Positions 1 to 5,166 of a DNA stretch of 8,046 nucleotides are shown piece after piece. The stretch is from JAPWJZ01 sp035626855. GTDB lineage: Bacteria > Pseudomonadota > Alphaproteobacteria > Micavibrionales > UBA2020. The notes under the pieces are model-generated. The model saw only the letters and a program-made list of their open reading frames with translations, ran no database searches and was not told the DNA's origin. The position numbers and the translations under genes were made by a program. The DNA is taken from NCBI GenBank assembly GCA_035626855.1, contig DASPMW010000165.1:1-8046 (forward strand). The letters are read 5' to 3'. Every line of letters starts with the position of its first letter. Position 1 is the stretch's first letter.

Positions 1-19
1 TGCGCGCCCAATCGAACAT
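1..19 (-). CDS. Possible 5' end of an unidentified gene running off the left edge
   Basis: An ATG at 19-17 (minus strand) begins MFDWA and continues past base 1. It has an AAAGG ribosome-binding-like sequence 8 nt upstream. An alternative ATG at 35-33, in another frame, starts MKGEKHV and has a closer AGGA. A TTGACA-containing promoter candidate lies at 60-88, in the right place to drive a gene starting here. Only a handful of codons are visible, so no product can be named and even the choice of frame is uncertain. Confidence 0.3.
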
Positions 20-59
20 GTTTCTCGCCTTTCATTTTCCTGAATACGCGGAAGTCAGG

Positions 60-88
60 ACGGTAGCGCAGCCGGCAGCCTTTGTCAA
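60..88 (-). promoter_or_regulatory. Candidate sigma-70-type promoter for the gene leaving the left edge
   Basis: On the minus strand a perfect TTGACA (88-83) is followed by a 17-bp spacer and TACCGT (65-60), which matches the -10 consensus at only 3 of 6 positions. The predicted start point falls about 30 nt before the ATG at 19. The -35 match and the spacing favour a promoter; the weak -10 keeps this tentative. Confidence 0.35.
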
Positions 89-150
89 AACAGGGCAATG
101 TTTTTCATAATTATCAATCATATCGCGGGTTGGAGCGCGAGACAAGGGAA

Positions 151-561
151 TTAGGGTTTTGCCTGCCCCTGCCGGAATCCCTGCGCCACCCAGCACAGGC
201 CAAAGCCGAGCCCCCAGAGCAGGCCAAGGGGCGCGAACATCCAGAGCAGGAGCCGGTCCGGCTGCAGCCGGAACTCGCGGGGCGTCACCTCCTCGATAAC
301 ATCGGCGAGCGTATTGACCAGCGCCCGCTTCAGGCGCTCCTCGGGCGGTTCGTCCTTGCGGGGCTTGGAAACGGGCGCCCCCTCGTTCGGCACCACCCAG
401 GCCCAGAAATGGTAATGGCAGCCATGCAGATCGCGGGAAAGCGCGCAGTCCGCGTCGTGGCGCTGTCCCTCCGCATAGGCGTAGCCCCCCACGGCCAGCA
501 GCCAGATAATGCTGAGCAGCACGCCCGCCCGCACGAAGCCCTTGTTGATACTTGTCGCCAT
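151..561 (-). CDS. Small membrane protein of unknown function (136 aa)
   Basis: I do not recognise the family. The ATG at 561 is preferred over the upstream in-frame ATG at 606 because AAGGAG lies 8 nt before it and because an extended -10 lies between the two. Residues about 10-30 form a hydrophobic segment preceded by K7 and R11, ending in AYA before Glu31. It could be a signal peptide or a first membrane helix. The middle (31-102) is polar, with Cys39 and Cys48 close together (they could form a disulfide if extracytoplasmic), aromatic HYHFWAW, and a charged Pro-containing stretch. A second hydrophobic segment, rich in Leu, Gly and Trp, spans about 104-126 and is followed by a short basic tail. 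It lies downstream of a terminator, so it appears to be a separate transcription unit from the genes to its right. Confidence 0.72.
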   Translation of the reverse strand: MATSINKGFVRAGVLLSIIWLLAVGGYAYAEGQRHDADCALSRDLHGCHYHFWAWVVPNEGAPVSKPRKDEPPEERLKRALVNTLADVIEEVTPREFRLQPDRLLLWMFAPLGLLWGLGFGLCWVAQGFRQGQAKP

Positions 562-589
562 GCGCTCAGCTCCTTGAATATGAAGCCGC

Positions 590-598
590 ATCATAGCA
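590..598 (-). promoter_or_regulatory. Extended -10 promoter element for the 136-aa membrane protein gene
   Basis: The minus strand reads TGC followed by TATGAT (598-590), an extended -10 with 5 of 6 matches to TATAAT. No convincing -35 is present, which is typical where the TGn element compensates. The predicted start point lies about 20 nt before the ATG at 561, leaving room for the AAGGAG at 575-570. It sits just after the terminator at 609-645, so the downstream gene can be expressed independently. Confidence 0.42.
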
Positions 599-608
599 GG
601 TCGCACCG

Positions 609-645
609 AAAGAAAAAGAGGCCGAGGGATATCCCCCGGCCTCTT
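609..645 (-). terminator. Rho-independent terminator after the exported 88-aa protein gene
   Basis: Bases 617-644 form a 12-bp GC-rich stem (one arm AGAGGCCG plus a G run) closed by a 4-nt ATAT loop. One position pairs as G-U on the minus-strand RNA. On the minus strand the stem runs directly into TTTT-C-TTT. The other strand has no T tract, which fixes the direction. It starts 17 nt after the stop codon at 662 and should end transcription coming from the right. Confidence 0.88.
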
Positions 646-661
646 CCGTCATCTCGACATA

Positions 662-928
662 TTATTCGCCGCCGCCTTCAGCCGGGGGCGGTGTTTCGTC
701 GGGCTTGCCGTCGCCGTCTTTATCCTCGCCCTTGGTGTCGGGCGGCACGGGCGCAGGCTCGGGCTCGGACGGTGTCGGATTGGTCGCGGGCACTGCCTTT
801 GATTCCGCCGCGGGCACTGCCTTGTCGGCCGCCGCTTCCTCGTGATGATCGGCAACCGCCGGGGTCGTAATCGCCACGCCAAATCCCATCAGCGCAAGCG
901 CTGCCACAGTCAGAAATCTTGTATGCAT
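662..928 (-). CDS. Small exported Ala/Pro/Glu-rich protein with a calcium-loop-like motif (88 aa)
   Basis: I do not recognise a named family. Residues 1-26 form a classical signal peptide: basic n-region with Arg4, a hydrophobic core to about 20, and AVA before Asp27. The mature 62 residues are low-complexity, rich in Ala, Pro and Glu, with KAVPA occurring twice (36-40 and 44-48). Near the C-terminus is DKDGDGKPDE (69-78), an Asp/Gly-spaced motif like the calcium loops of thrombospondin type-3 repeats. It lacks the Glu at position 12 expected of a full EF-hand. The ATG at 928 has AAAGGA about 10-11 nt upstream. A strong terminator follows the stop. The protein is likely periplasmic or secreted; function unknown. 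The 82-bp gap upstream carries a tandem operator-like repeat. Confidence 0.75.
   Translation of the reverse strand: MHTRFLTVAALALMGFGVAITTPAVADHHEEAAADKAVPAAESKAVPATNPTPSEPEPAPVPPDTKGEDKDGDGKPDETPPPAEGGGE
785..823 (-). repeat. Two perfect 15-bp direct repeats inside the exported 88-aa protein gene
   Basis: CGCGGGCACTGCCTT (plus-strand orientation) occurs at 785-799 and again at 809-823, a period of 24 bp or eight codons. It encodes the duplicated KAVPA in the Ala/Pro-rich linker. The nucleotide identity at synonymous positions suggests a recent in-frame duplication or slippage rather than protein-level convergence. Confidence 0.85.
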
Positions 929-982
929 AGAGGGTCCGTCCTTTCAGTGATGAATGACACCACTCTACCCGAAAATGGTTAC

Positions 983-1005
983 GATTCTGTAAGGAAGCTG
1001 TAAGG
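983..1005. promoter_or_regulatory. Tandem 11-bp repeat, possible OmpR/PhoB-family operator
   Basis: The plus strand reads CTGTAAGG at 987-994 and again at 998-1005, an 11-bp period. The similarity extends upstream, with GA at 983-984 and 994-995. Two 7- to 8-bp half-sites at 11-bp spacing are the usual layout of OmpR/PhoB-family response-regulator sites. The sequence is related to, but not identical with, the CTGTCAT half of the Pho box. It lies between the acidic peptide gene (stop at 1011) and the start at 928, about 60 bp upstream of that ATG, so it would control the 88-aa exported protein. The repeat is visible; the binding protein is inferred. Confidence 0.4.
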
Positions 1006-1010
1006 TCATC

Positions 1011-1274
1011 CTATTCTTCCGGCACGTCCTGCTCTTCATCCATGATGTCGCGGCCGCCCTCGTCCCCGTAGGAATGATCCTCGTCATTGGCATGCTCGCG
1101 CGCCCACTGGCTGCGGCCGGGCGTGACGGAAGTCGCAGCCATGCCTTCTTCTTCGTCATCTTCCGCTTCCTCGTAAAGCCCAAGTCCGTCATCGAACTGC
1201 GCGCCGGCAGGTGCGGAAAGGCCCTGCGCGATCAGCAGCGCGGCGGCGAACAAAAACAGCGGCGGTTTATTCAT
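1011..1274 (-). CDS. Small, highly acidic exported protein (87 aa), translationally coupled to the kinase gene
   Basis: I do not recognise the family. Residues 1-25 are a signal peptide: Lys3, a Leu/Ala/Phe-rich core, and AGA before Gln26. The mature part is about 62 residues, of which 23 are Asp or Glu, concentrated in EEAEDDEEE (35-43) and in the C-terminal third. It has no Cys and few hydrophobic residues and is probably largely disordered. The ATG at 1274 lies inside the end of the kinase gene (stop at 1267), an 8-bp overlap with GGGAG 10 nt upstream, so it is likely translated by coupling. Acidic exported peptides can bind cations or basic surfaces, but no such role is shown here. Its operon position suggests a product or partner of the FIST/kinase system. 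Confidence 0.72.
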   Translation of the reverse strand: MNKPPLFLFAAALLIAQGLSAPAGAQFDDGLGLYEEAEDDEEEGMAATSVTPGRSQWAREHANDEDHSYGDEGGRDIMDEEQDVPEE

Positions 1275-2952
1275 GTTCTTTCAACTCCCACAATACAGGC
1301 AGGCGGAAATGCAGCGTCGCGCCGCGCCCTTCCTCGGACGCCATCGTAATTTCGCCGCCGAGCTTTTGGGTGGCCGCCTTCACCGCGCTCATCCCGACGC
1401 CGCGGCCGGCATTCAGGTCGACATGCGTGCGGGTCGAGATATCGTGATCGAAAACATGCTGCAGCAGCTCGGCGTCGCTGCGCCCGTCAACCTGCTTGCC
1501 CTGCGCTTCCAGCCGCGCGCGCAGTTTTTCCGTCGGCACGCCTTGTCCGTCATCGCTAATCGTGATCGTGAACCAGTCGCGGGCCGGGCTGTCATAGGCC
1601 GTGCGGATCTTCACATTCAGCTCCGCCGGCTTTTTCAGCGCCGCACGCACCGTTGCCTCCTCGAAGGCATGGTCCATCAGGTTGCGCGCCACATGCGTCA
1701 GGCTGTCGAAAAAGCCCCGGTAAAAATCTGGGAACAGGCGAACCTCGTCGCCGGGCGCGTGCTGGATGCGCACGCCGCGGTCCGCCGCCTCCGCGAAATA
1801 GGAGAGCTGCGTCTCGAAAAACGCCAGCAGGCTCCAGACGGATTGCGACGCGATCCGCTCGAAAAACATGCGCCGCGCGGCGTCCGGCGACGCGTTGCCC
1901 GATTGCAGCAGCGCGTAGAGCTCCCGCCCGAAACCCGCAAGGTCGGAGGTGCTTACGCTGATCACGTCATCCGCCGTCTCGAACTCCATGCCCCAGATCT
2001 CGCGGCCCAGCCAGTGCGCATAGTCAATGCCGAGCGCGAGCCGTACTTCATATTCCTTCGCCAGCTGCGCGAGGCCGCCCTGCCAGACCTCCGCCAGCGC
2101 GTCAATCCTGTCCTCGAGTTCGTGCAGCAGCTGCGCGAGGTCGTTCAGGTAGAACACCCGCGCCATGCCCTTGATCGTGTGCAGGTCGCGGCGCAGCGCG
2201 GTCACGTCATGCGTCTGCGCAATGCCGTCGGTCACCGTCTTGAACACGCGCAAGGCATGCACGAAACTCGCGCGGTTGCCGGCGATGCGCAAGGTGCGCA
2301 GCACCTGGTCCTCCTTGGCCTTCAGCCGCTCCTGCGCCTCGATCTTCTGCGTGATGTCGGTTGCGACCATCAGGATGCCCATCAGCACCCCCGTCGCGCC
2401 GTACATCGGCTTGTAGCTGAGCGCGATCTGCAGCCCCTGGCTGTGGCGGTAGAAATGCGGCGCAAGCGCGATCAACTCGTCAAAGCCGAGCGCGGTTGAA
2501 TCCGGGTCGAACATCATGCCGATCAGCGGCAGGAAATCGGCGCGCTGCTGGTCGTCGAGCCGCAGCACGTCGGCGATATGCCGTTCGGCCGGGATGGATT
2601 CCAGCAGGCTCACGCAGGCGCGGCTGTACACGGGCGAGCAGATGCCTTTGGCGTCGAAGAATAGCAGCCCCTGCCCCAGCCCCTCCATCATCGCATTGGT
2701 CGCGATGTTGTGGCGCAGCAGGGCGAAGTTGCTGGCATTCAGCTCCTGCGAGCTGATATCGAGGTTGCGCACGGCGATCTTCATGCGCTCGTCCAGCTCG
2801 TGATAGCCGTCATCGACCGCGGCGGCGAAAGCGGGGAAATTCTGCGCGAGCTTACGCGCGTTTTCAGGGGAGGCCAGCTGCGCGATGAAGCCCTCGGCGT
2901 CTTCCGTGCCGAAATGGCGGCGGATCAGGCGCGCAAGGCGACGCGATATCAT
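1267..2952 (-). CDS. PAS-HPt-CheA-like hybrid histidine kinase (561 aa)
   Basis: Probable soluble histidine kinase of a chemotaxis-like phosphorelay. Order of parts: an N-terminal alpha-helical region (about 1-85); a PAS-like domain (about 88-205, around GLLFFDAKG); a short coiled-coil linker (about 202-220); an HPt/P1-type domain with the phosphoacceptor motif HTIKG (His258-Gly262); and a GHKL ATPase domain (about 400-555). The ATPase shows the N box (HVARNLMDH, Asn424), the G1 box SDDGQGVP (466-473) and the G2 box GRGVGMSAV (516-524), all close to CheA. The chain ends straight after the ATPase, so there is no CheW-binding P5 domain; I also see no receiver domain and no membrane segment. The start ATG overlaps the FIST stop as ATGA and has only a weak ribosome site, implying coupled translation. 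The HPt histidine would be phosphorylated within a dimer and pass phosphate to the CheY-like protein at 4645-5070. Confidence 0.9.
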   Translation of the reverse strand: MISRRLARLIRRHFGTEDAEGFIAQLASPENARKLAQNFPAFAAAVDDGYHELDERMKIAVRNLDISSQELNASNFALLRHNIATNAMMEGLGQGLLFFDAKGICSPVYSRACVSLLESIPAERHIADVLRLDDQQRADFLPLIGMMFDPDSTALGFDELIALAPHFYRHSQGLQIALSYKPMYGATGVLMGILMVATDITQKIEAQERLKAKEDQVLRTLRIAGNRASFVHALRVFKTVTDGIAQTHDVTALRRDLHTIKGMARVFYLNDLAQLLHELEDRIDALAEVWQGGLAQLAKEYEVRLALGIDYAHWLGREIWGMEFETADDVISVSTSDLAGFGRELYALLQSGNASPDAARRMFFERIASQSVWSLLAFFETQLSYFAEAADRGVRIQHAPGDEVRLFPDFYRGFFDSLTHVARNLMDHAFEEATVRAALKKPAELNVKIRTAYDSPARDWFTITISDDGQGVPTEKLRARLEAQGKQVDGRSDAELLQHVFDHDISTRTHVDLNAGRGVGMSAVKAATQKLGGEITMASEEGRGATLHFRLPVLWELKEHE

Positions 2953-4097
2953 GCGGCTTCACTGATATGGGTGATGGTCATGGTCTGATTGTGCAGCTCC
3001 GGCGCGCCGCTGCCGGAAAAGGGGCAGATCTCGCCATAGGAATAAAAGCCGGCATAGGCGGAATTGCGGCCGATCTCGGCGATCACCGCCTCCACCTCTT
3101 CCTCCACGTCGCTGCCCATGATGATCTTGCGCCCGACGCAGGAGACTAGCAGCGTGGCCGAAGCCGCTTCATTCTTGTTGCCGGCCGCCGCCGCCGCATC
3201 GCGGGCGCCGTCGACCAGGCTGTCGGTATCGGCATGCATCAGCCGCACGAGCCCGCCCTGCGGCATATCGCCCGCGAGGACCAGGCTTTCTGCGGCTTCA
3301 TCAACGGCGAGGATCGTGCGGATGATGCCGGTATCCTCGCGGTTGTCCTCGCGCAGGATCGAGAAGGGATAAAGCAGGCCCGAGGCCGGCAGGTCCTTCG
3401 CCTTGTCGCCGAGGTAATCCTTGTAAAGACGCAGCGCCGGCTTGCCGTCAATTTCATAGAGGATATTGGCAGCCGCCTTCGTCACGCGCCGGATGGGGCC
3501 AAAGGGTTTCCAGCCGCCGCGCGAGCCGGACCTGACGCTGACCTTGTCGCCGTAAAGCCCGAAGGCAACGGCGCGGTCGGGATAAACCTGCCCATTCATT
3601 AATGTCTGGGTCGCGGCGAAGCTGGTGCCATCGCCCGCGAGCCCGCCGGTGATGACCACCTTGCGGCCGACGGCGTCCAGGATGCCGCGCGTGAATTCGC
3701 TGCCGTTCACATTCAGTCCGGGGCTGAGCACGAAGATGCTCGAAAGGTTCGCGCCCGCGAGTTTCTTGCCGATCTCCTGCCCGGCCGCGCGCGACTGGTC
3801 GGGGCTTTTCAGCACGGCATCCGCCGTTTTCACCTCCGTCGCGTCGAAATGCATGGCGAGCAGCGAAAATCCGTTATCCGAAACCCCGCCCGCCGAAATC
3901 TGCCCGGCAGTCGAACAGCCGATGACGTTGAGCGGCGCCTGCTGCGGCACGGGGGCGAACGCGCGGGCGATCAGGTCCTTGTCGGCGAAGAAGCCGGGCG
4001 CCGCGAAGAGCAGCGATACCTGCGGCGAAATCTCCCGCGCGCGCGCCAGCGCATCGCCGAGCCCGTCGCGGTCGGCTGTGGTGGAAAAGGTTTTCAT
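2949..4097 (-). CDS. FIST-domain sensory protein (382 aa)
   Basis: FIST N plus FIST C protein, a cytoplasmic ligand-sensing module often encoded beside signalling enzymes. Visible family features: GCSTAG (60-65); the core GGLAGDG (151-157); SGSRGGW (190-196) followed by a Lys-Pro-Phe-Gly-Pro stretch, VTKAAANILYEIDGKPAL (205-222) and LYKDYLG; and a C-terminal GFYSYGEI (350-357) with ELHNQTMT (367-374). Length is normal for a standalone two-domain FIST protein. Some FIST proteins (NosP) bind heme and report nitric oxide to a neighbouring kinase. The same role is possible here, but the ligand cannot be read from the sequence. The ATG at 4097 has GAGG 5 nt upstream. The gene lies 23 bp after the CheX-like gene and overlaps the kinase by 4 bp, so this kinase is its likely partner. 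Confidence 0.9.
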   Translation of the reverse strand: MKTFSTTADRDGLGDALARAREISPQVSLLFAAPGFFADKDLIARAFAPVPQQAPLNVIGCSTAGQISAGGVSDNGFSLLAMHFDATEVKTADAVLKSPDQSRAAGQEIGKKLAGANLSSIFVLSPGLNVNGSEFTRGILDAVGRKVVITGGLAGDGTSFAATQTLMNGQVYPDRAVAFGLYGDKVSVRSGSRGGWKPFGPIRRVTKAAANILYEIDGKPALRLYKDYLGDKAKDLPASGLLYPFSILREDNREDTGIIRTILAVDEAAESLVLAGDMPQGGLVRLMHADTDSLVDGARDAAAAAGNKNEAASATLLVSCVGRKIIMGSDVEEEVEAVIAEIGRNSAYAGFYSYGEICPFSGSGAPELHNQTMTITHISEAA

Positions 4098-4120
4098 GAA
4101 ATCCTCGTTCGTCTAAAAAA

Positions 4121-4627
4121 TCAGCAGTTGCCCGCAGGAATCGCGTCGAGCGCGACATCGACGACCAGCGCGTCCTCGCCCCGCGCGGCGCTCGCGGCGT
4201 CGCAGGAAAAATGCAGGTGGATGGCGTCGGGCCGCGTCGCCGGCAGGCAGCAGGGCTCGCCCACAAACGGCACCGCCATTTCGTAGTTATTGCCGTATTT
4301 ATTGAGGCAGGATTTCACCTTGGAGCCGACGATGTTGGCGACCGCGCAGGCGATATCTTCCCGCACGCTTTTATCCGCCCCCTGCGGACCGGGATAAAAC
4401 GCCGCCGCCGTGCGCGCGAGCAGCGCGTCGTCGAAGCTGAAGCAGAAACTCGCCGAGGCGCCCTGCTCCTGGTCGAGCAGCAGGCAGGCATAGATGAAAT
4501 CCTTCGCCGTGGGCGCGGCGCTTTCGCCGCCCGCCGCGGCCACGATCGTCTGCCCCAGCATGCCGCTGAAGGTCTCGACCACCGTCGTCTCCACCACTTG
4601 CGCGATATCGTCCTTCATGTCGCCCAT
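4121..4627 (-). CDS. CheX-like protein, probably lacking the catalytic Glu (168 aa)
   Basis: CheC/CheX-family proteins dephosphorylate CheY~P using a helix motif D/S-xxx-E-xx-N. Here the matching segment is REDIACAVANIVGSK (89-103), followed by a central YEMAVPFV strand (115-122) and a C-terminal segment (136-163) containing HLHFSCD. The aspartate (Asp91) and asparagine (Asn98) of the motif are present, but the Glu position is Ala95. The usual acid/amide pair is therefore incomplete, and phosphatase activity is doubtful. Family identity rests on the motif, the length and the adjacent CheY-like gene. The start is either the ATG at 4627 (AAGGG 4 nt upstream) or the in-frame ATG three codons later. 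The gene follows the CheY-like gene by 17 bp. It may bind, sequester or stabilise the regulator rather than dephosphorylate it. Confidence 0.72.
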   Translation of the reverse strand: MGDMKDDIAQVVETTVVETFSGMLGQTIVAAAGGESAAPTAKDFIYACLLLDQEQGASASFCFSFDDALLARTAAAFYPGPQGADKSVREDIACAVANIVGSKVKSCLNKYGNNYEMAVPFVGEPCCLPATRPDAIHLHFSCDAASAARGEDALVVDVALDAIPAGNC

Positions 4628-4644
4628 GCTGCCCTTGTTGTTTG

Positions 4645-5070
4645 TTACGCGCTGCGCGCGCCGGCTTTTTCGGCGCGCTTTGCAACCCAGTCGAGAACCT
4701 TCTTCACCTTTTCGGCAAAAACCGGCGTGAGCACCGGCTTGGTGATGTACGACGTCGCGCCCGCCTTCAGCGCCTCGATCATGTGGCGCTCGTCGCTCTC
4801 CGACGTCACCATCACGAAGGCGACATCGTCGTGGTCGCGGTCTTCCCGGTATTCCTTCATGAGCGCATAGCCGCTCTTGCCCGGCAGGATCCAGTCGATG
4901 AAAACGATGTCATAGCGCTTGTCCTGCATCCGCTCTGCCGCCTCCGCCGCGTTCGACGCGGTATCGATCTGCGTAAAGCCGAGGCTGCGCAAATTCTGCT
5001 CCACGACCTGGCGGATGATCATGTGGTCGTCGATGACAAGTACGTTGAGGTCGGGCGGATTGGCAGGCAT
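4645..5070 (-). CDS. Single-domain CheY-like response regulator (141 aa)
   Basis: A receiver domain with no output domain. The acidic pocket is Asp14-Asp15 in VLVIDDH, the phosphoacceptor is Asp59 in FIDWILPGKSG, and the switch residues Thr89 (VMVTSE) and Tyr108 lead to the conserved Lys111 in TKP. A short basic C-terminal tail (about 127-141) rich in Lys, Ala and Arg follows. The ATG at 5070 has AAAGGGA about 6 nt upstream. It is the first gene of the operon. It should be phosphorylated by the CheA-like kinase encoded downstream and act by protein-protein contact, as CheY does. The CheX-like gene next to it strengthens that reading. No flagellar gene is visible, so the target is unknown. Confidence 0.93.
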   Translation of the reverse strand: MPANPPDLNVLVIDDHMIIRQVVEQNLRSLGFTQIDTASNAAEAAERMQDKRYDIVFIDWILPGKSGYALMKEYREDRDHDDVAFVMVTSESDERHMIEALKAGATSYITKPVLTPVFAEKVKKVLDWVAKRAEKAGARSA

Positions 5071-5106
5071 GGATGTCCCTTTAACGAAGCGCCGGTCTTC
5101 ACTTAA

Positions 5107-5116
5107 AGGATAGGCT
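5107..5116 (-). promoter_or_regulatory. Putative -10 element of the signalling operon, shared with a neighbouring promoter
   Basis: AGCCTATCCT on the minus strand is identical to the ten bases at the -10 of the metallopeptidase promoter at 7275-7284. TATCCT here would place the start point about 30 nt before the CheY-like ATG at 5070. No good -35 exists 16-18 bp upstream (ACGCTT at the best spacing), so an activator or another sigma factor may be needed. An alternative, TTGATA at 5171-5166 followed by TATACG at a long 19-bp spacing, is less convincing. Confidence 0.3.
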
Positions 5117-5141
5117 TGAAATGTTAAGAAAGCGTTTAGCG

Positions 5142-5160
5142 TATAAAGCGGGTTTCCCGC
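5142..5160 (-). terminator. Weak hairpin after the second metallopeptidase gene
   Basis: GCGGG-AAA-CCCGC (5160-5148 on the minus strand) is a perfect 5-bp GC stem with a 3-nt loop, seven bases after the stop at 5167. It is followed by only TTTAT rather than a real T tract. It could be a weak terminator separating this gene from the signalling operon, or part of the operon's regulatory region. The 5071-5166 gap holds nothing else I can support beyond the possible -10. Confidence 0.3.
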
Positions 5161-5166
5161 GCCATA

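Noticed and set aside
61..80. tRNA-like D-arm sequence (GGTAGCGCAGCCGG)
   Set aside because: No acceptor stem, anticodon arm or T-arm sequence follows; the resemblance is a short chance match.
124..141. TCGCG/CGCGA inverted repeat after the stop at 151 as a terminator
   Set aside because: Only a 5-bp stem with an 8-nt loop and no following T tract on either strand, so it is not supported as a terminator.
562..606. Upstream extension of the small membrane protein to the ATG at 606
   Set aside because: It would place the extended -10 and the AAGGAG site inside the coding region and would begin at the very end of the terminator T tract. The ATG at 561 has the proper ribosome site.
82..870. A 262-codon open frame on the plus strand
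   Set aside because: It crosses two minus-strand genes with signal/membrane segments and the intrinsic terminator between them. Its translation is low-complexity Arg/Pro-rich sequence without domain features.
1273..2499. A 408-codon open frame on the plus strand
   Set aside because: It lies entirely antisense to the kinase gene, which has clear HPt and ATPase motifs. The product is Arg/His/Ala-rich with no recognisable domain, typical of high-GC antisense frames.
4211..5106. Plus-strand open frames antisense to the CheX-like and CheY-like genes
   Set aside because: The minus-strand receiver motifs (DD, D59, T89, K111) are unambiguous; the plus-strand products show no motif and no ribosome site.
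5071..5166. CtrA-type TTAA-N7-TTAA or sigma-54 (-24/-12) sites in front of the signalling operon
   Set aside because: TTAAC occurs singly, but no second half-site lies at 7-bp spacing; a GG is present, but no GC lies at the required distance.
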